Source: CAVQWT01 sp963810815 (lineage in GTDB: Bacteria > Pseudomonadota > Gammaproteobacteria > Burkholderiales > Casimicrobiaceae). Taken from it: a stretch of DNA of 64,000 bases. Positions 7,060 to 15,933 of this stretch are shown here, one piece after another; position 1 is the first letter of the stretch; each line of letters begins with the position of its first letter. The stretch is taken from assembly GCA_963810815.1 (NCBI GenBank), contig CAWEPB010000003.1, positions 124,001 through 188,000 of the forward strand, in the 5' to 3' direction. Position numbers and translations under genes: made by a program. The notes beneath the pieces were generated by a model, which saw only the letters and a program-made list of their open reading frames with translations, did no database searches and was not told where the DNA came from.

Positions 7060-9051
7060 ATGGCGTACTTCGTCACCGGCGCGACCGGCTTCATCGGCCG
7101 TTATCTCGTCGCCAACCTGTTGCGGCGGGGCGAGCCCGTCTACGTGCTGGTGCGCAAGGGGTCGCAGAAGAAGCTCGCGGCGCTGCGCGAGCACTGGGGC
7201 GCCGACGAGAAGCAGGTGATCGCGATCACCGGCGACCTGTCGAAGGAGCGCATGGGTGTCGCCGACGCCGACATCCGGAAACTCAAGGGCAAGGTGAAGC
7301 ACCTGTTCCACCTCGCGGCGATCTACGACCTCTCGGCCAGCGCCGAGGACCAGCAGCTCGCCAACGTCGAGGGCACGCGCCACGCAGTGCGCTTCGCCGA
7401 GGCGGTCAACGCCGGCTGTTTCCACCACGCCAGCTCGATCGCCGCCGCCGGCCTGTACGACGGCGTCTTCCGCGAGGACATGTTCGAGGAGGCCGAGGAC
7501 CTCGACCACCCGTATTTCCGCACCAAGCACGACTCCGAGGGCATCGTGCGCCGCGAATGCAAGCGGCCGTACCGCATCTACCGGCCGGCATTCGTGGTCG
7601 GCGACTCGAAGTCCGGTTTCATCGACAAGGTCGACGGGCCGTACTACTTCTTCAAGTTCATCCAGCGGATGCGCAAGGCGCTGCCGGAGTGGATGCCGAC
7701 GATCGGCATCGAGGGCGGTCGCATCAACATCGTCCCGGTCGACTACGTCGCCGACGCGATGGACTTCCTCGCGCACCGGAAGGGGCTCGACGGGAAGTGC
7801 TTCCACCTCACCGACCCCGAGCCGTACCGGATCGGCGAGGTCATGAACATCTTCGCCGACGCCGCGCACGCTCCGAAGATGACGATGCGCCTCAACGCGC
7901 GGATGTTCGGCTTCATCCCGGCGCCGATCCTGTACGGGCTGGGCTCGCTCGCGCCGGTCAAGCGGATGGTGCGCGCCGTGCTCACCGATCTCGGCGTGCC
8001 TCGCGACGTGTTCCAGTTCATCAACTGGCCGACCCGCTACGACAACCGCGAGACGGCCAAGGCGTTGAAGGGCTCGGGCATCGCGGTGCCGGAACTCAAG
8101 ACGTACGCGCCGAAGCTCTGGGACTACTGGGAGCGCAACCTCGATCCGGACCTGTTCATCGACCGCACCCTCTCGGGCAAGGTCAAGGACCGCGTCGTCG
8201 TGGTCACCGGCGCGTCGTCGGGCATCGGCAAGGCGACGGCGATCAAGCTCGCCGGGGCCGGGGCCAGGGTGGTCCTGGTCGCGCGCGGCGAGGAAAAGCT
8301 GGTCGAGACGAAGCAGGAGATCGAGGCCGCCGGCGGACGCTGCTGGATGTACACCGCCGACGTCTCCGACCTCGCGTCCTGCGACGCGCTGGTCGCGCGG
8401 GTGCTGAAGGAGCACGGGGTCTGCGACTACCTCGTCAACAACGCGGGGCGCTCGATCCGCCGCGGCGTCATCAACTCGTTCGACCGCTTCCACGATTTCG
8501 AGCGGACGATGCAGCTCAACTACTTCGGCGCACTGCGGCTGATCATGGGCTTCCTGCCGAAGATGATCGAGCAGAAGCGCGGGCACATCATCAACATCAG
8601 CTCGATCGGCGTGCTGTCGAATGCGCCGCGCTTCTCGGCCTACGTCGCGTCGAAGTCGGCGCTCGATTCGTTCGCGGCCTGCGCCTCGTCGGAGTTCCTC
8701 GACAAGGGGATCAACTTCACGACCATCAACATGCCGCTGGTGCGCACGCCGATGATCGCGCCGACGAAGATGTACGAGAACGTGCCGACGCTGTCGCCGG
8801 AGCAGGCGGCGGACCTCGTCGTCGAGGCGATCGTCTACAAGCCGGTGCGCATCGCCACTCGCCTGGGCATCTTCGGCGCGATCTCGCACGCGGCGGCGCC
8901 GCGGCTGACGCAGATCATGCTCAATACGGCGTTCAACATGTTCCCGGATTCGGCGGCGGCGCAGGGCAGGAAGGGCGAGGCGGCGCAACCGCAGCAGCTC
9001 ACGCCGGAGCAGATGGCCTTCGCGCAGCTGACGCAGGGCATCCACTGGTAA
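7060..9051 (+). CDS. Two-domain fatty acyl-CoA reductase (alcohol-forming, Marinobacter type)
   Basis: 663 residues, close to the roughly 660 of the Marinobacter alcohol-forming acyl-CoA reductase, which I recognise along most of its length. Domain 1 (about 1-370) is an extended SDR with TGATGFIG at 6-13 and Y152/K156 (Y-F-R-T-K). Domain 2 (about 375-600) is a classical SDR with TGASSGIG at 383-390 and Y528/K532 (Y-V-A-S-K). The family enzyme reduces fatty acyl-CoA via aldehyde to fatty alcohol with NADPH. Start supported by AAGGAGGAG. With WS/DGAT and ACBP nearby, it likely supplies the alcohol half of wax esters. Confidence 0.9.
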   Translation: MAYFVTGATGFIGRYLVANLLRRGEPVYVLVRKGSQKKLAALREHWGADEKQVIAITGDLSKERMGVADADIRKLKGKVKHLFHLAAIYDLSASAEDQQLANVEGTRHAVRFAEAVNAGCFHHASSIAAAGLYDGVFREDMFEEAEDLDHPYFRTKHDSEGIVRRECKRPYRIYRPAFVVGDSKSGFIDKVDGPYYFFKFIQRMRKALPEWMPTIGIEGGRINIVPVDYVADAMDFLAHRKGLDGKCFHLTDPEPYRIGEVMNIFADAAHAPKMTMRLNARMFGFIPAPILYGLGSLAPVKRMVRAVLTDLGVPRDVFQFINWPTRYDNRETAKALKGSGIAVPELKTYAPKLWDYWERNLDPDLFIDRTLSGKVKDRVVVVTGASSGIGKATAIKLAGAGARVVLVARGEEKLVETKQEIEAAGGRCWMYTADVSDLASCDALVARVLKEHGVCDYLVNNAGRSIRRGVINSFDRFHDFERTMQLNYFGALRLIMGFLPKMIEQKRGHIINISSIGVLSNAPRFSAYVASKSALDSFAACASSEFLDKGINFTTINMPLVRTPMIAPTKMYENVPTLSPEQAADLVVEAIVYKPVRIATRLGIFGAISHAAAPRLTQIMLNTAFNMFPDSAAAQGRKGEAAQPQQLTPEQMAFAQLTQGIHW

Positions 9052-9199
9052 GCCACCCCGCTGCGGCGGAGCACCCGCTGTCGGACCGGGCCCGGCGCGG
9101 CGGCGGACCGGCCGGCGCGCCTCGCTTCCGGTAATCTGGCGGAGCCCTCCGGCCGATGCCGGAGGCGCGGTGCAGTTCGCGCCCCTCGACGGAGCCCCC

Positions 9200-11215
9200 G
9201 TGTTCGCCTGGTTCGAACGCCTGATCCAGCCCTATCCCGATGCGGTGCCGGCCACGCCGCCGAGGAGCTTTTTCGCGTTCCTGTGGGCGTGCACGCACGG
9301 CCTGCGCCGCTACCTGCTGGCGATGACGCTGCTGACCGCCGGCATCGGCGCGTTCGAGGCGCTGCTGTTCGCGATGCTCGGCGGCATCGTCGACTGGCTG
9401 GCCGCGGTCGAGCCGGCGCGGCTGTGGCAGGAACAGCGCGGCAAGCTGCTGCTGCTCGCCGCCACGCTCGCCGGCAGCACCCTGCTGGTCGTGCTGCAGT
9501 CGGCGATCAAGCAGCAGACGCTGGTCGGCAACTTTCCGATGCTGCTGCGCTGGAACTTCCACCGGATGATGCTCGCGCAGAGCATGGACTTCTACCAGGA
9601 CGAGTTCGCCGGCCGCATCGCGACCAAGGTGATGCAGACGGCCCTCGCGGTGCGCGACGTCTGGCTGATCCTGGCCGAGCTGCTGGTGTTCGTCATCATC
9701 TATTTCGTGACCATGCTGGCGGTGCTGGGCGGCTTCGACGCCTGGCTGCTGGTGCCCTTCGTCGCCTGGGTGGCGCTGTACGTGATCGCACTCGGCTACT
9801 TCGTGCCGCGGCTGGGCCGCGTGGCCCGCGTGCAGGCGGACGCGCGATCGCTGATGACCGGCCGCATCACCGATGCCTACACCAACATCGCCACCGTCAA
9901 GCTGTTCTCGCACGCGCGCCGCGAGGCGGGATTCGCGCGCACCGCGATGCAGGAGTTCCTGGAAACCGTGCAGGCGCAGATGCGCCTGGTCACCGGGTTC
10001 GAAATCGTCAATCACATGCTGAGCATGGCGCTGATCGCCAGCACCGCCGGCGCCGCGCTGTGGCTGTGGACACGGGGGCAGGTGGGCGTCGGCGCGGTCG
10101 CCGCGGCGACGGCGATGGCGCTGCGCCTCAACGGCATCTCGCACTGGGTCATGTGGGAGATGGCGGCGCTGTTCGAGCACATCGGCACGGTGCAGGACGG
10201 CATCAACACGCTGGCGCGGACGCACACGGTCGTCGACCGGCCCGACGCGCGGCCGCTGGTCGTGAGCCGCGGCGAGATCCGCTTCGAGCACGTGAACTTC
10301 GCGTACGGGGGCAAGCAGCGGGTGATCGACGACCTGACGCTCTCGATCCGGCCCGGCGAGAAGATCGGCCTGGTCGGCCGCTCCGGCGCGGGCAAGTCGA
10401 CGATCGTCAACCTCCTGCTGCGCTTCTACGACGCCGAGAGCGGACGCATCCTCGTGGACGGGCAGGACATCGCGCAGGTGACGCAGGAGAGCCTGCGGGC
10501 GCAGATCGGCATGGTCACGCAGGACACGTCGCTGCTGCACCGCGCGGTGCGCGACAACATCCTCTACGGCCGTCCCGACGCCACCGACGACGACATGGTG
10601 GCCGCCGCCCGTCGCGCCGAGGCGCACGAGTTCATCCAGCACCTCTCCGACCGCAAGGGTCGCCATGCCTACGACGCGCACGTCGGCGAGCGGGGGGTCA
10701 AGCTCTCGGGCGGCCAGCGGCAGCGCATCGCCATCGCCCGCGTGATGCTGAAGGACGCGCCGATCCTGCTGCTCGACGAGGCGACCAGCGCGCTGGATTC
10801 CGAGGTCGAGGCCGCGATCCAGCAGAGCCTCTACCGGCTGATGGAGGGCAAGACCGTCGTGGCCATCGCCCACCGGCTGTCGACGATCGCCGCGATGGAC
10901 CGGCTGGTGGTGCTCGATCGCGGACGCATCGTCGAGCAGGGCGACCATCGCAGCCTGCTCGCCCTGGACGGGCTCTACGCGCGACTGTGGGCGCACCAGA
11001 GCGGCGGCTTCCTCGGCGAGGAGGACGACGGGACCGACGCCGGCGCGACGGTCGCGGTCGGGACTCCGATCGGGAACGCGCCCGGCGCGGCGTCCGATGA
11101 CGCCACCGAGGCGGCCGTCGTCGCCACCGCGACCGCCGCCGGGTCGCCGCGCCTCGAGCCGACCCGGATCGGGCACGACCGCCTCACCGGCGCCGACCCG
11201 CAGGCGTCCGGCTAG
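9200..11215 (+). CDS. ABC transporter, fused membrane and ATP-binding domains
   Basis: 671 residues from the GTG at 9200, which has GGAG upstream and gives the family opening (M/V)-F-x-W-F-E; a GTG at 9170 with GGAGG is an alternative that adds ten residues. About six membrane segments lie in residues 30-310, followed by a nucleotide-binding domain with Walker A GRSGAGKST from residue 393, LSGGQ at 502-506 and Walker B L-L-L-D-E-A. This half-transporter layout is typical of exporters such as MsbA or multidrug/heavy-metal types. The last 60 residues are low-complexity A/T/G. Its stop overlaps that of the pirin gene (CTAG, 11212-11215). Confidence 0.9.
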   Translation: MFAWFERLIQPYPDAVPATPPRSFFAFLWACTHGLRRYLLAMTLLTAGIGAFEALLFAMLGGIVDWLAAVEPARLWQEQRGKLLLLAATLAGSTLLVVLQSAIKQQTLVGNFPMLLRWNFHRMMLAQSMDFYQDEFAGRIATKVMQTALAVRDVWLILAELLVFVIIYFVTMLAVLGGFDAWLLVPFVAWVALYVIALGYFVPRLGRVARVQADARSLMTGRITDAYTNIATVKLFSHARREAGFARTAMQEFLETVQAQMRLVTGFEIVNHMLSMALIASTAGAALWLWTRGQVGVGAVAAATAMALRLNGISHWVMWEMAALFEHIGTVQDGINTLARTHTVVDRPDARPLVVSRGEIRFEHVNFAYGGKQRVIDDLTLSIRPGEKIGLVGRSGAGKSTIVNLLLRFYDAESGRILVDGQDIAQVTQESLRAQIGMVTQDTSLLHRAVRDNILYGRPDATDDDMVAAARRAEAHEFIQHLSDRKGRHAYDAHVGERGVKLSGGQRQRIAIARVMLKDAPILLLDEATSALDSEVEAAIQQSLYRLMEGKTVVAIAHRLSTIAAMDRLVVLDRGRIVEQGDHRSLLALDGLYARLWAHQSGGFLGEEDDGTDAGATVAVGTPIGNAPGAASDDATEAAVVATATAAGSPRLEPTRIGHDRLTGADPQASG

Positions 11216-12087
11216 GGCAGCGGAATGAACTCCCGCTCGCCGGGGACCGTGCCCATCCGCTGCTGCCGCCAGGCGGCCTTGGCGACCTCGATGCGCTCCC
11301 GGCTCGACGCCACGAAGTTCCACCAGATGATGCGCGGGCCGTCGAGCGGCTCGCCCCCGACGACGACGTAGCGCGCTCCCGCGGGCGCCACGATGCCAGC
11401 CGCGGCGCCCGGCGCAAGCACCGCCAGCGTGCAGGCGGGAACGTCGGTGCCGTCGATCACCAGCGCGCGGTCGACGCTGTAGACCGCGCGTTCCTGCGTC
11501 GGGCGCTCGCCCGCCGCCGGCAACGCCAGCGTCGAACCCGGGCTCGCATCGACGTCGAGGTAGAGCGTGTCGGAGTACGTCCGCACCGGCGAACGGAGGC
11601 CGAAGGCGGCGCCGACCAGGACCCGGACCTCGAGCCCCGGCGCCCCGAACACCGGCAGCGCATTCGCCGGCGTGTGGCTGAAATCCGGCTCCACCTCCTC
11701 GAACGCGCGCGGCAGCGCCAGCCAGAGCTGCAGCCCGTGGGCCGTGTACGTGGCGTCGCGCAGGTCCTCCGGCGTGCGTTCCGAGTGCACGATGCCGCGG
11801 CCGGCGGTCATCCAGTTGATCGCACCGGGCTCGATCCGCTGCGCCGAGCCCAGGCTGTCGCGGTGCATCACCGCCCCGTCGAACAGGTAGGTGACCGTCG
11901 CGAGCCCGATGTGGGGGTGCGGCCGCACGTCGTGCTGGTCGCCGGGTCGGGTGACGATCGGGCCGAAATGGTCGAAGAACACGAACGGCCCGACCGCCTG
12001 CCGCGCCGGCGTCGGCAGCAGGCGTCGCACCACGAATCCCCCGCCCAGGTCCCGCGCCTGCGCGGGAAGCAATGCAGCGACCGGCAT
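11212..12087 (-). CDS. Pirin family protein
   Basis: 291 residues. Pirins are double cupins; bacterial members include quercetinases and redox-linked regulators. The N-terminal cupin carries the metal site R-P-H-P-H-I-G-L near residue 58 and the later S-E-R-T-P near residue 100, giving the His/His/Glu ligands. The C-terminal cupin ends in G-P-R-I-I-W-W-N-F-V-A-S-S, a strong pirin marker. It converges with the ABC transporter gene, sharing the CTAG of both stops. No information on substrate. Confidence 0.92.
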   Translation of the reverse strand: MPVAALLPAQARDLGGGFVVRRLLPTPARQAVGPFVFFDHFGPIVTRPGDQHDVRPHPHIGLATVTYLFDGAVMHRDSLGSAQRIEPGAINWMTAGRGIVHSERTPEDLRDATYTAHGLQLWLALPRAFEEVEPDFSHTPANALPVFGAPGLEVRVLVGAAFGLRSPVRTYSDTLYLDVDASPGSTLALPAAGERPTQERAVYSVDRALVIDGTDVPACTLAVLAPGAAAGIVAPAGARYVVVGGEPLDGPRIIWWNFVASSRERIEVAKAAWRQQRMGTVPGEREFIPLP

Positions 12088-12133
12088 GAGTTCTCTCCTC
12101 GATTCGGGCCCCGGCGCGACCTCGCCGTCCCGG

Positions 12134-13090
12134 TCACGCAGCGGCGGCTACGGCGGGCTCGGTCGAGGCCTGCGCCGCCGCCGCGCGGGCGATCCGGATC
12201 TGCTCCGCCACCCGGGCAAAGACCTCGGGATCGGACAGCAGCGCGTTGTGGCCGACGCCGACCAGTTCCAGGTTGTCGCCGTCGGCGATGCGCGACGAGA
12301 TCTGCGGTGCGACCATCGAGTCGTGCCACGACCACACGGATACCATCGGCGGCATCGGCGCGCGGTCGGCCGGGCGCGCGAGTTCCAGCAGCCAGGGATT
12401 GCCCGGGTGCATCTGCGAGAGCGAGACGCCCGGGAACAGCCAGGAGTGGACGCTGCCCGCGTGCGGCGTGCCGATGGTGACGACGCGGGCGACCCGTCCG
12501 CCGCCGTGGCGGCGCAGGTAGCTGCGGGCGACGAGCCCGCCCATGCTGTGGGCGACCAGCACCACCTGCCGCGCGCCGGTCGCCGCGAGGATCGCGTCGA
12601 TCCGGGCCGCCGTCTGGTCCGCGAAGGACTCGATCGAGGCGAGCGGCGGTCCGTACGACAGCGCGTACACTGGGCCGAGGTCCTCGGCGTCGAGATGGCG
12701 CTTCATCCGGGTCCAGACGCCGGCGTTGCACAGCACGCCGTGCAGCAGCAGCACCGGCAGCGCGGCCGGCGCCGGCGCCGGCTCGGGCACCAGCCACCGG
12801 TACAGCATCATCCGCGGGGCCGAACCGGCGATGGTCCGGAACTCGCGCCAGATCAGTCGCACTGTGTGCATGCGGCCGATCCGCGCGTGCTCCGGCCGCG
12901 GCGCGCGGAAACCCCAGGCCAGCGCGAAATACAGCAGCGTGGAGAACAGGATCAGCGCGAGGTACAGCAGCGGCAGCCCGACGACGAACGGCCAGGCCGG
13001 CGCGCCCGCACCGACCTTCGTCGCCGCCCAGCCGATGTACGCCAGCGTGCCACCGCCCAGGACCAGCCACAGGGTGATCGCCGTCCACAT
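12134..13090 (-). CDS. Membrane-anchored alpha/beta hydrolase (lipase/esterase)
   Basis: 318 residues. Two hydrophobic segments at about 3-23 and 33-60 anchor the N-terminus. The hydrolase fold follows, with V-L-L-L-H-G at about 113-118 (oxyanion), nucleophile Ser182 in A-H-S-M-G-G, Asp near 264 in W-H-D-S-M and His near 288 in G-V-G-H-N. This resembles triacylglycerol lipase-like esterases of proteobacteria. The C-terminal tail is Ala-rich. It is 46 bases from the pirin gene on the same strand, possibly co-transcribed. Substrate unknown; a lipid ester is the natural guess given the neighbourhood. Confidence 0.85.
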   Translation of the reverse strand: MWTAITLWLVLGGGTLAYIGWAATKVGAGAPAWPFVVGLPLLYLALILFSTLLYFALAWGFRAPRPEHARIGRMHTVRLIWREFRTIAGSAPRMMLYRWLVPEPAPAPAALPVLLLHGVLCNAGVWTRMKRHLDAEDLGPVYALSYGPPLASIESFADQTAARIDAILAATGARQVVLVAHSMGGLVARSYLRRHGGGRVARVVTIGTPHAGSVHSWLFPGVSLSQMHPGNPWLLELARPADRAPMPPMVSVWSWHDSMVAPQISSRIADGDNLELVGVGHNALLSDPEVFARVAEQIRIARAAAAQASTEPAVAAAA

Positions 13091-13187
13091 GCCGCGATGT
13101 TAGCGCAACGGGGAGGAGCATCGCGCGGCGCCGGACGTGCGCCGGGACGTCGCGCCCGCGCGCGAACGCGTACCGGCCGGCGCGGAC

Positions 13188-14075
13188 TCAGCCCGCCGGC
13201 GCTGCAGCGGTTGCGGCGGGCGCCGCCGCGAGGGACTTGCGGAACCGGTTGAGCTGCTGCACCGACTCGAAGGTCTGGTCGAACAGGCTCGACAGGTTCC
13301 TGAGGATCATGCCGACGACGCGCTTCTCCCAGGTCTCGTCGAACGCGATCTGCTCGTCGAGCCAGCGCTCGAGCCAGGACGGGTCCGGAAGACGCGACTG
13401 CACGGTGTCGTTGGGGAACAAGACCTTGTTCACGTGCAGGTTGGTCGGGTGCAGCGGCTTGCCGGCACGGTGCGGGCTCGCCATCAGCACGCCGATCTTG
13501 GCGAACGCGCGCTTGGCTTCGGCGCCGGCCATCTCGATCGAGCGCTTCATGTAGCGCAGGTAGGCGCCGCCGTGCCGCGCCTCGTCGCGCGCGATCAATT
13601 CGTAGATCGCCTTGATCACCGGCTCGGTATGCCACTCCGCCGCGCGCCGGTACCAGTGATTCAGGCGGATCTCGCCGCAGAAGTGCAGCATCAGCGTCTC
13701 GAGCGGCGGCGCGGGATCGAACTCGAAGCGGACCGCGTGCAGCTCCGCCTCGGTGGGCACCAGGTCGGGCCGGAACCGGCGCAGGTACTCCATCAGCGCC
13801 AGCGAGTGCTTCTGCTCCTCGAAGAACCAGATCGACATGAACGCCGAGAAGTCGCTGTCGTCGCGGTTGTCGCGCAGGAACATCTCCGTGGCCGGCAGCG
13901 CCGCCCACTCGGTGATGGCGTTCATCTTGATCGTGAACGCCTGCTCGTCGGTGAGCCGCGCCGGATCGAAGTCCGCCCAGGGCACGTCGGTGGCGAGGTT
14001 CCAGCGCACTTCCTCCAGCGCGCGGAACAACTCGGGGTAGAGCATCGGCGGTTTGGCGTCCATGGTGGCACCCAT
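13188..14075 (-). CDS. Ferritin-like diiron protein (acyl-desaturase-like)
   Basis: 295 residues from the ATG at 14075; a second ATG four codons later (14063) is equally possible. The core is helical and carries two E-x-x-H type metal motifs, E-E-Q-K-H-S near residue 95 and D-E-A-R-H-G-G near residue 175, as in the ferritin-like superfamily that includes soluble acyl-ACP desaturases and related oxygenases. No signal peptide. The C-terminus is Ala-rich. It lies next to the light-regulator gene on the same strand. The diiron fold is well supported, but the reaction is not. Confidence 0.75.
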   Translation of the reverse strand: MGATMDAKPPMLYPELFRALEEVRWNLATDVPWADFDPARLTDEQAFTIKMNAITEWAALPATEMFLRDNRDDSDFSAFMSIWFFEEQKHSLALMEYLRRFRPDLVPTEAELHAVRFEFDPAPPLETLMLHFCGEIRLNHWYRRAAEWHTEPVIKAIYELIARDEARHGGAYLRYMKRSIEMAGAEAKRAFAKIGVLMASPHRAGKPLHPTNLHVNKVLFPNDTVQSRLPDPSWLERWLDEQIAFDETWEKRVVGMILRNLSSLFDQTFESVQQLNRFRKSLAAAPAATAAAPAG

Positions 14076-14210
14076 TCTAAACGCAGCCGGAGCGGGCAGC
14101 CCTCCCGGCGATGGCTTCCAAGCGTACACCGGTCCGGCGGGTTCGCGGCACCCCCCCGGGGCAGCCGGCGCCGCCGCGGCGAGATCGGGCGCGCACCGGC
14201 CCGGCGCCGG

Positions 14211-15158
14211 TCAGCGCTCGCCGAGCAGGTGGGCCGCCTGCACCTGGTGCGCCCGCCAGCTCTTCAGCGCGCCGATGGTCGAGGCGAGGTCGGGGATCAG
14301 CACGACGCCGGGCATCGTCTTGCGCACGCGCCGGGTCATCTCGCCGCCCGCCCACAGCGTCATCGACGCCGGCAGCTGGCGCCGCAGCGTGGCCAGGCCC
14401 TCGGTGGCCTGGCGCAGCGGGAATGCGCCCGAGAACGACATCGCCGCCAGGTGGACCTTGTGCGCCAGCGCGGCGCGGCGGATGTCCTCGATCGGCGTCT
14501 GCGTGCCCAGCGAGATGCACTGCGTGCCCTCGGGCACCAGCAGCGCCTCGACCATCAGCAGGCCCAGGCCGTGCTGCTCGCCGGGAAACGTCGTCAGCAG
14601 CACGCGCGGCGTGCCGACCTGGCGCGGGAACGCGTTGATCGCCGTGCGCAGCGCCACCTGCAGCTGCTCGGTGTACAGGTGCTCCTCGAACACCTGCAGC
14701 TCGCCGCGCATCCACGCCTCGCCGACCGCGCGGTTGAGCGGCGTGATCGCCTCCAGCACGAACCGCTGCAGGCCCATCTTCATCAGCAGGTTGGCCAGCG
14801 CGTGCTGCAGGCCGGGAGCGTCGTGGCTGCGCAGCATGTCGAGGATGTCGCGCTCGAGCTGCGGGGCCAGGATCTCGCGGCGGTCCGGCAGGCGCGCGTC
14901 CGCCATCGCGTTCAGCTCGTCGAGCGAGGCGTGGATGATCTTGCCCGGCCGCATGCCGGCGTCCATCAGCCTCCGGATCGCGTGCAGCTTGGAGACTTCG
15001 AGCACCGTGTACTGCCGCTCGCCGTTGTCGTCGCGCCCCGGCTTCGGGAAGCCGTAGCGCCGTTCCCACATCCTCAGCACGTCCTTCGACAGACCGGTCT
15101 CGCGCTCGACGCCACTGATGTTGAGCACGACGCCCGGAGTTTCCATTGGCTTGTTCAT
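14211..15158 (-). CDS. CarH/LitR-type MerR regulator with B12-binding photosensory domain
   Basis: 315 residues. N-terminal MerR winged HTH at about 13-80 (includes R-M-W-E-R-R-Y-G-F-P). The middle four-helix region carries the CarH signature W-x9-E-H as W149, E159, H160. The C-terminal cobalamin domain has E194-x-H196-x-x-G199, matching the D/E-x-H-x-x-G B12 motif. In CarH/LitR proteins, adenosylcobalamin bound here holds a DNA-bound tetramer in the dark, and light breaks it and releases repression. The start at 15158 is chosen because the upstream GTG at 15170 would place the start inside a putative operator. It is divergent from a nine-gene operon, its likely target. Confidence 0.88.
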   Translation of the reverse strand: MNKPMETPGVVLNISGVERETGLSKDVLRMWERRYGFPKPGRDDNGERQYTVLEVSKLHAIRRLMDAGMRPGKIIHASLDELNAMADARLPDRREILAPQLERDILDMLRSHDAPGLQHALANLLMKMGLQRFVLEAITPLNRAVGEAWMRGELQVFEEHLYTEQLQVALRTAINAFPRQVGTPRVLLTTFPGEQHGLGLLMVEALLVPEGTQCISLGTQTPIEDIRRAALAHKVHLAAMSFSGAFPLRQATEGLATLRRQLPASMTLWAGGEMTRRVRKTMPGVVLIPDLASTIGALKSWRAHQVQAAHLLGER

Positions 15159-15170
15159 TGTCCAAGACAC
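15158..15170. promoter_or_regulatory. Putative operator copy 1 (TTGTCCARGACAM) next to the CarH-like start
   Basis: TTGTCCAAGACAC; differs at two of 13 positions from copy 2 at 15233-15245. It overlaps the first base of the proposed regulator start codon and could serve autoregulation. Binding by this regulator is inferred from position only. Confidence 0.45.
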
Positions 15171-15186
15171 CTATTCGACGGTGGTG

Positions 15187-15215
15187 TTGACATTAGCAGA
15201 TCAGGACCGTATTGT
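15187..15215 (+). promoter_or_regulatory. Promoter of the glutathione peroxidase-SDR operon
   Basis: TTGACA at 15187-15192, a 17-base spacer, and TATTGT at 15210-15215. This is a strong sigma-70-like match. The palindrome at 15232-15246 lies at roughly +10 to +25, where a bound repressor would block transcription. Confidence 0.7.
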
Positions 15216-15231
15216 TGCACCTGAATCGCAA

Positions 15232-15246
15232 TTTGTCCAGGACAAA
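15232..15246. promoter_or_regulatory. Putative operator copy 2, perfect palindrome
   Basis: TTTGTCC-A-GGACAAA, a perfect 15-base inverted repeat just downstream of the TTGACA/TATTGT promoter and 13 bases before the peroxidase ATG. It shares 11 of 13 core bases with copy 1. Confidence 0.55.
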
Positions 15247-15258
15247 CAAGTTTCCATC

Positions 15259-15879
15259 ATGGTCAGAACTCTAAGACTGTCGAACCCCTCACGTTGGACG
15301 CTGCTGCTCGTCGGAGCGGCGGCGGCGATGCTGTCGGCCGCCCGGCCTGCCCCCGCGCAGGACCGTGGGGCGACCGATTGCCCGCCGCTGCTCCGCCATT
15401 CGTTCAACCGGCTCCAGACCGGCGAGCCCCAGTCGCTGTGCCAGTTCCGCGGCAAGGTGTTGCTGGTCGTCAACACCGCCAGCTACTGCGGCTACACCAG
15501 CCAGTACGACGGCCTCGAGGCGCTGCACCGCAGGTTCAAGGATCGCGGCCTGGTCGTCGTCGGCTTCCCGACCAACGATTTCGGCAACCAGGAGCCCGGC
15601 ACGAACAAGGAGATCGCCGAGTTCTGCCGCACCACCTACGGCATCCAGTTCCCGATGTTCGAGAAGACGACGGTCGGCCGCCTGGACGCCAACCCGTTCT
15701 ACGCGTCGCTGATCGAGCAGTCGGGCCAGCGCCCGCGGTGGAATTTCCACAAGTACGTCGTCGACCGCAATGGCCGGACCGTCCGCAGCTTCGGCAGCGA
15801 CGTCACGCCGGAGAGCAAGGACCTGGTCGACCTGATCGAACGCCTGCTCGCCGAGAAGCCCGGCGCCGCGCAGGGCTGA
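15259..15879 (+). CDS. Glutathione peroxidase family protein, exported
   Basis: 206 residues. N-terminal signal peptide (basic start, hydrophobic core at about 13-28, A-P-A-Q near 34). Peroxidatic Cys77 sits in N-T-A-S-Y-C-G-Y-T, the Gln in F-G-N-Q-E near 115, and the Trp in W-N-F-H-K near 166; Cys replaces Sec. These enzymes reduce hydroperoxides using thioredoxin or glutathione. The ATG at 15259 follows the palindromic operator. First gene of the putative light-responsive operon; periplasmic lipid-peroxide removal would fit photo-oxidative stress. Confidence 0.9.
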   Translation: MVRTLRLSNPSRWTLLLVGAAAAMLSAARPAPAQDRGATDCPPLLRHSFNRLQTGEPQSLCQFRGKVLLVVNTASYCGYTSQYDGLEALHRRFKDRGLVVVGFPTNDFGNQEPGTNKEIAEFCRTTYGIQFPMFEKTTVGRLDANPFYASLIEQSGQRPRWNFHKYVVDRNGRTVRSFGSDVTPESKDLVDLIERLLAEKPGAAQG

Positions 15880-15933
15880 CCCGCGCCTTCGTGCCGGCGA
15901 TTCGCGCCGGCACCCATCCCTGGAGATTTCCTC

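Noticed and set aside
5992..9045. About 1,017-residue minus-strand open frame over phasin and reductase
   Set aside because: Arg/Asp/His-rich composition typical of antisense GC-rich frames; the plus-strand reductase has full SDR motifs.
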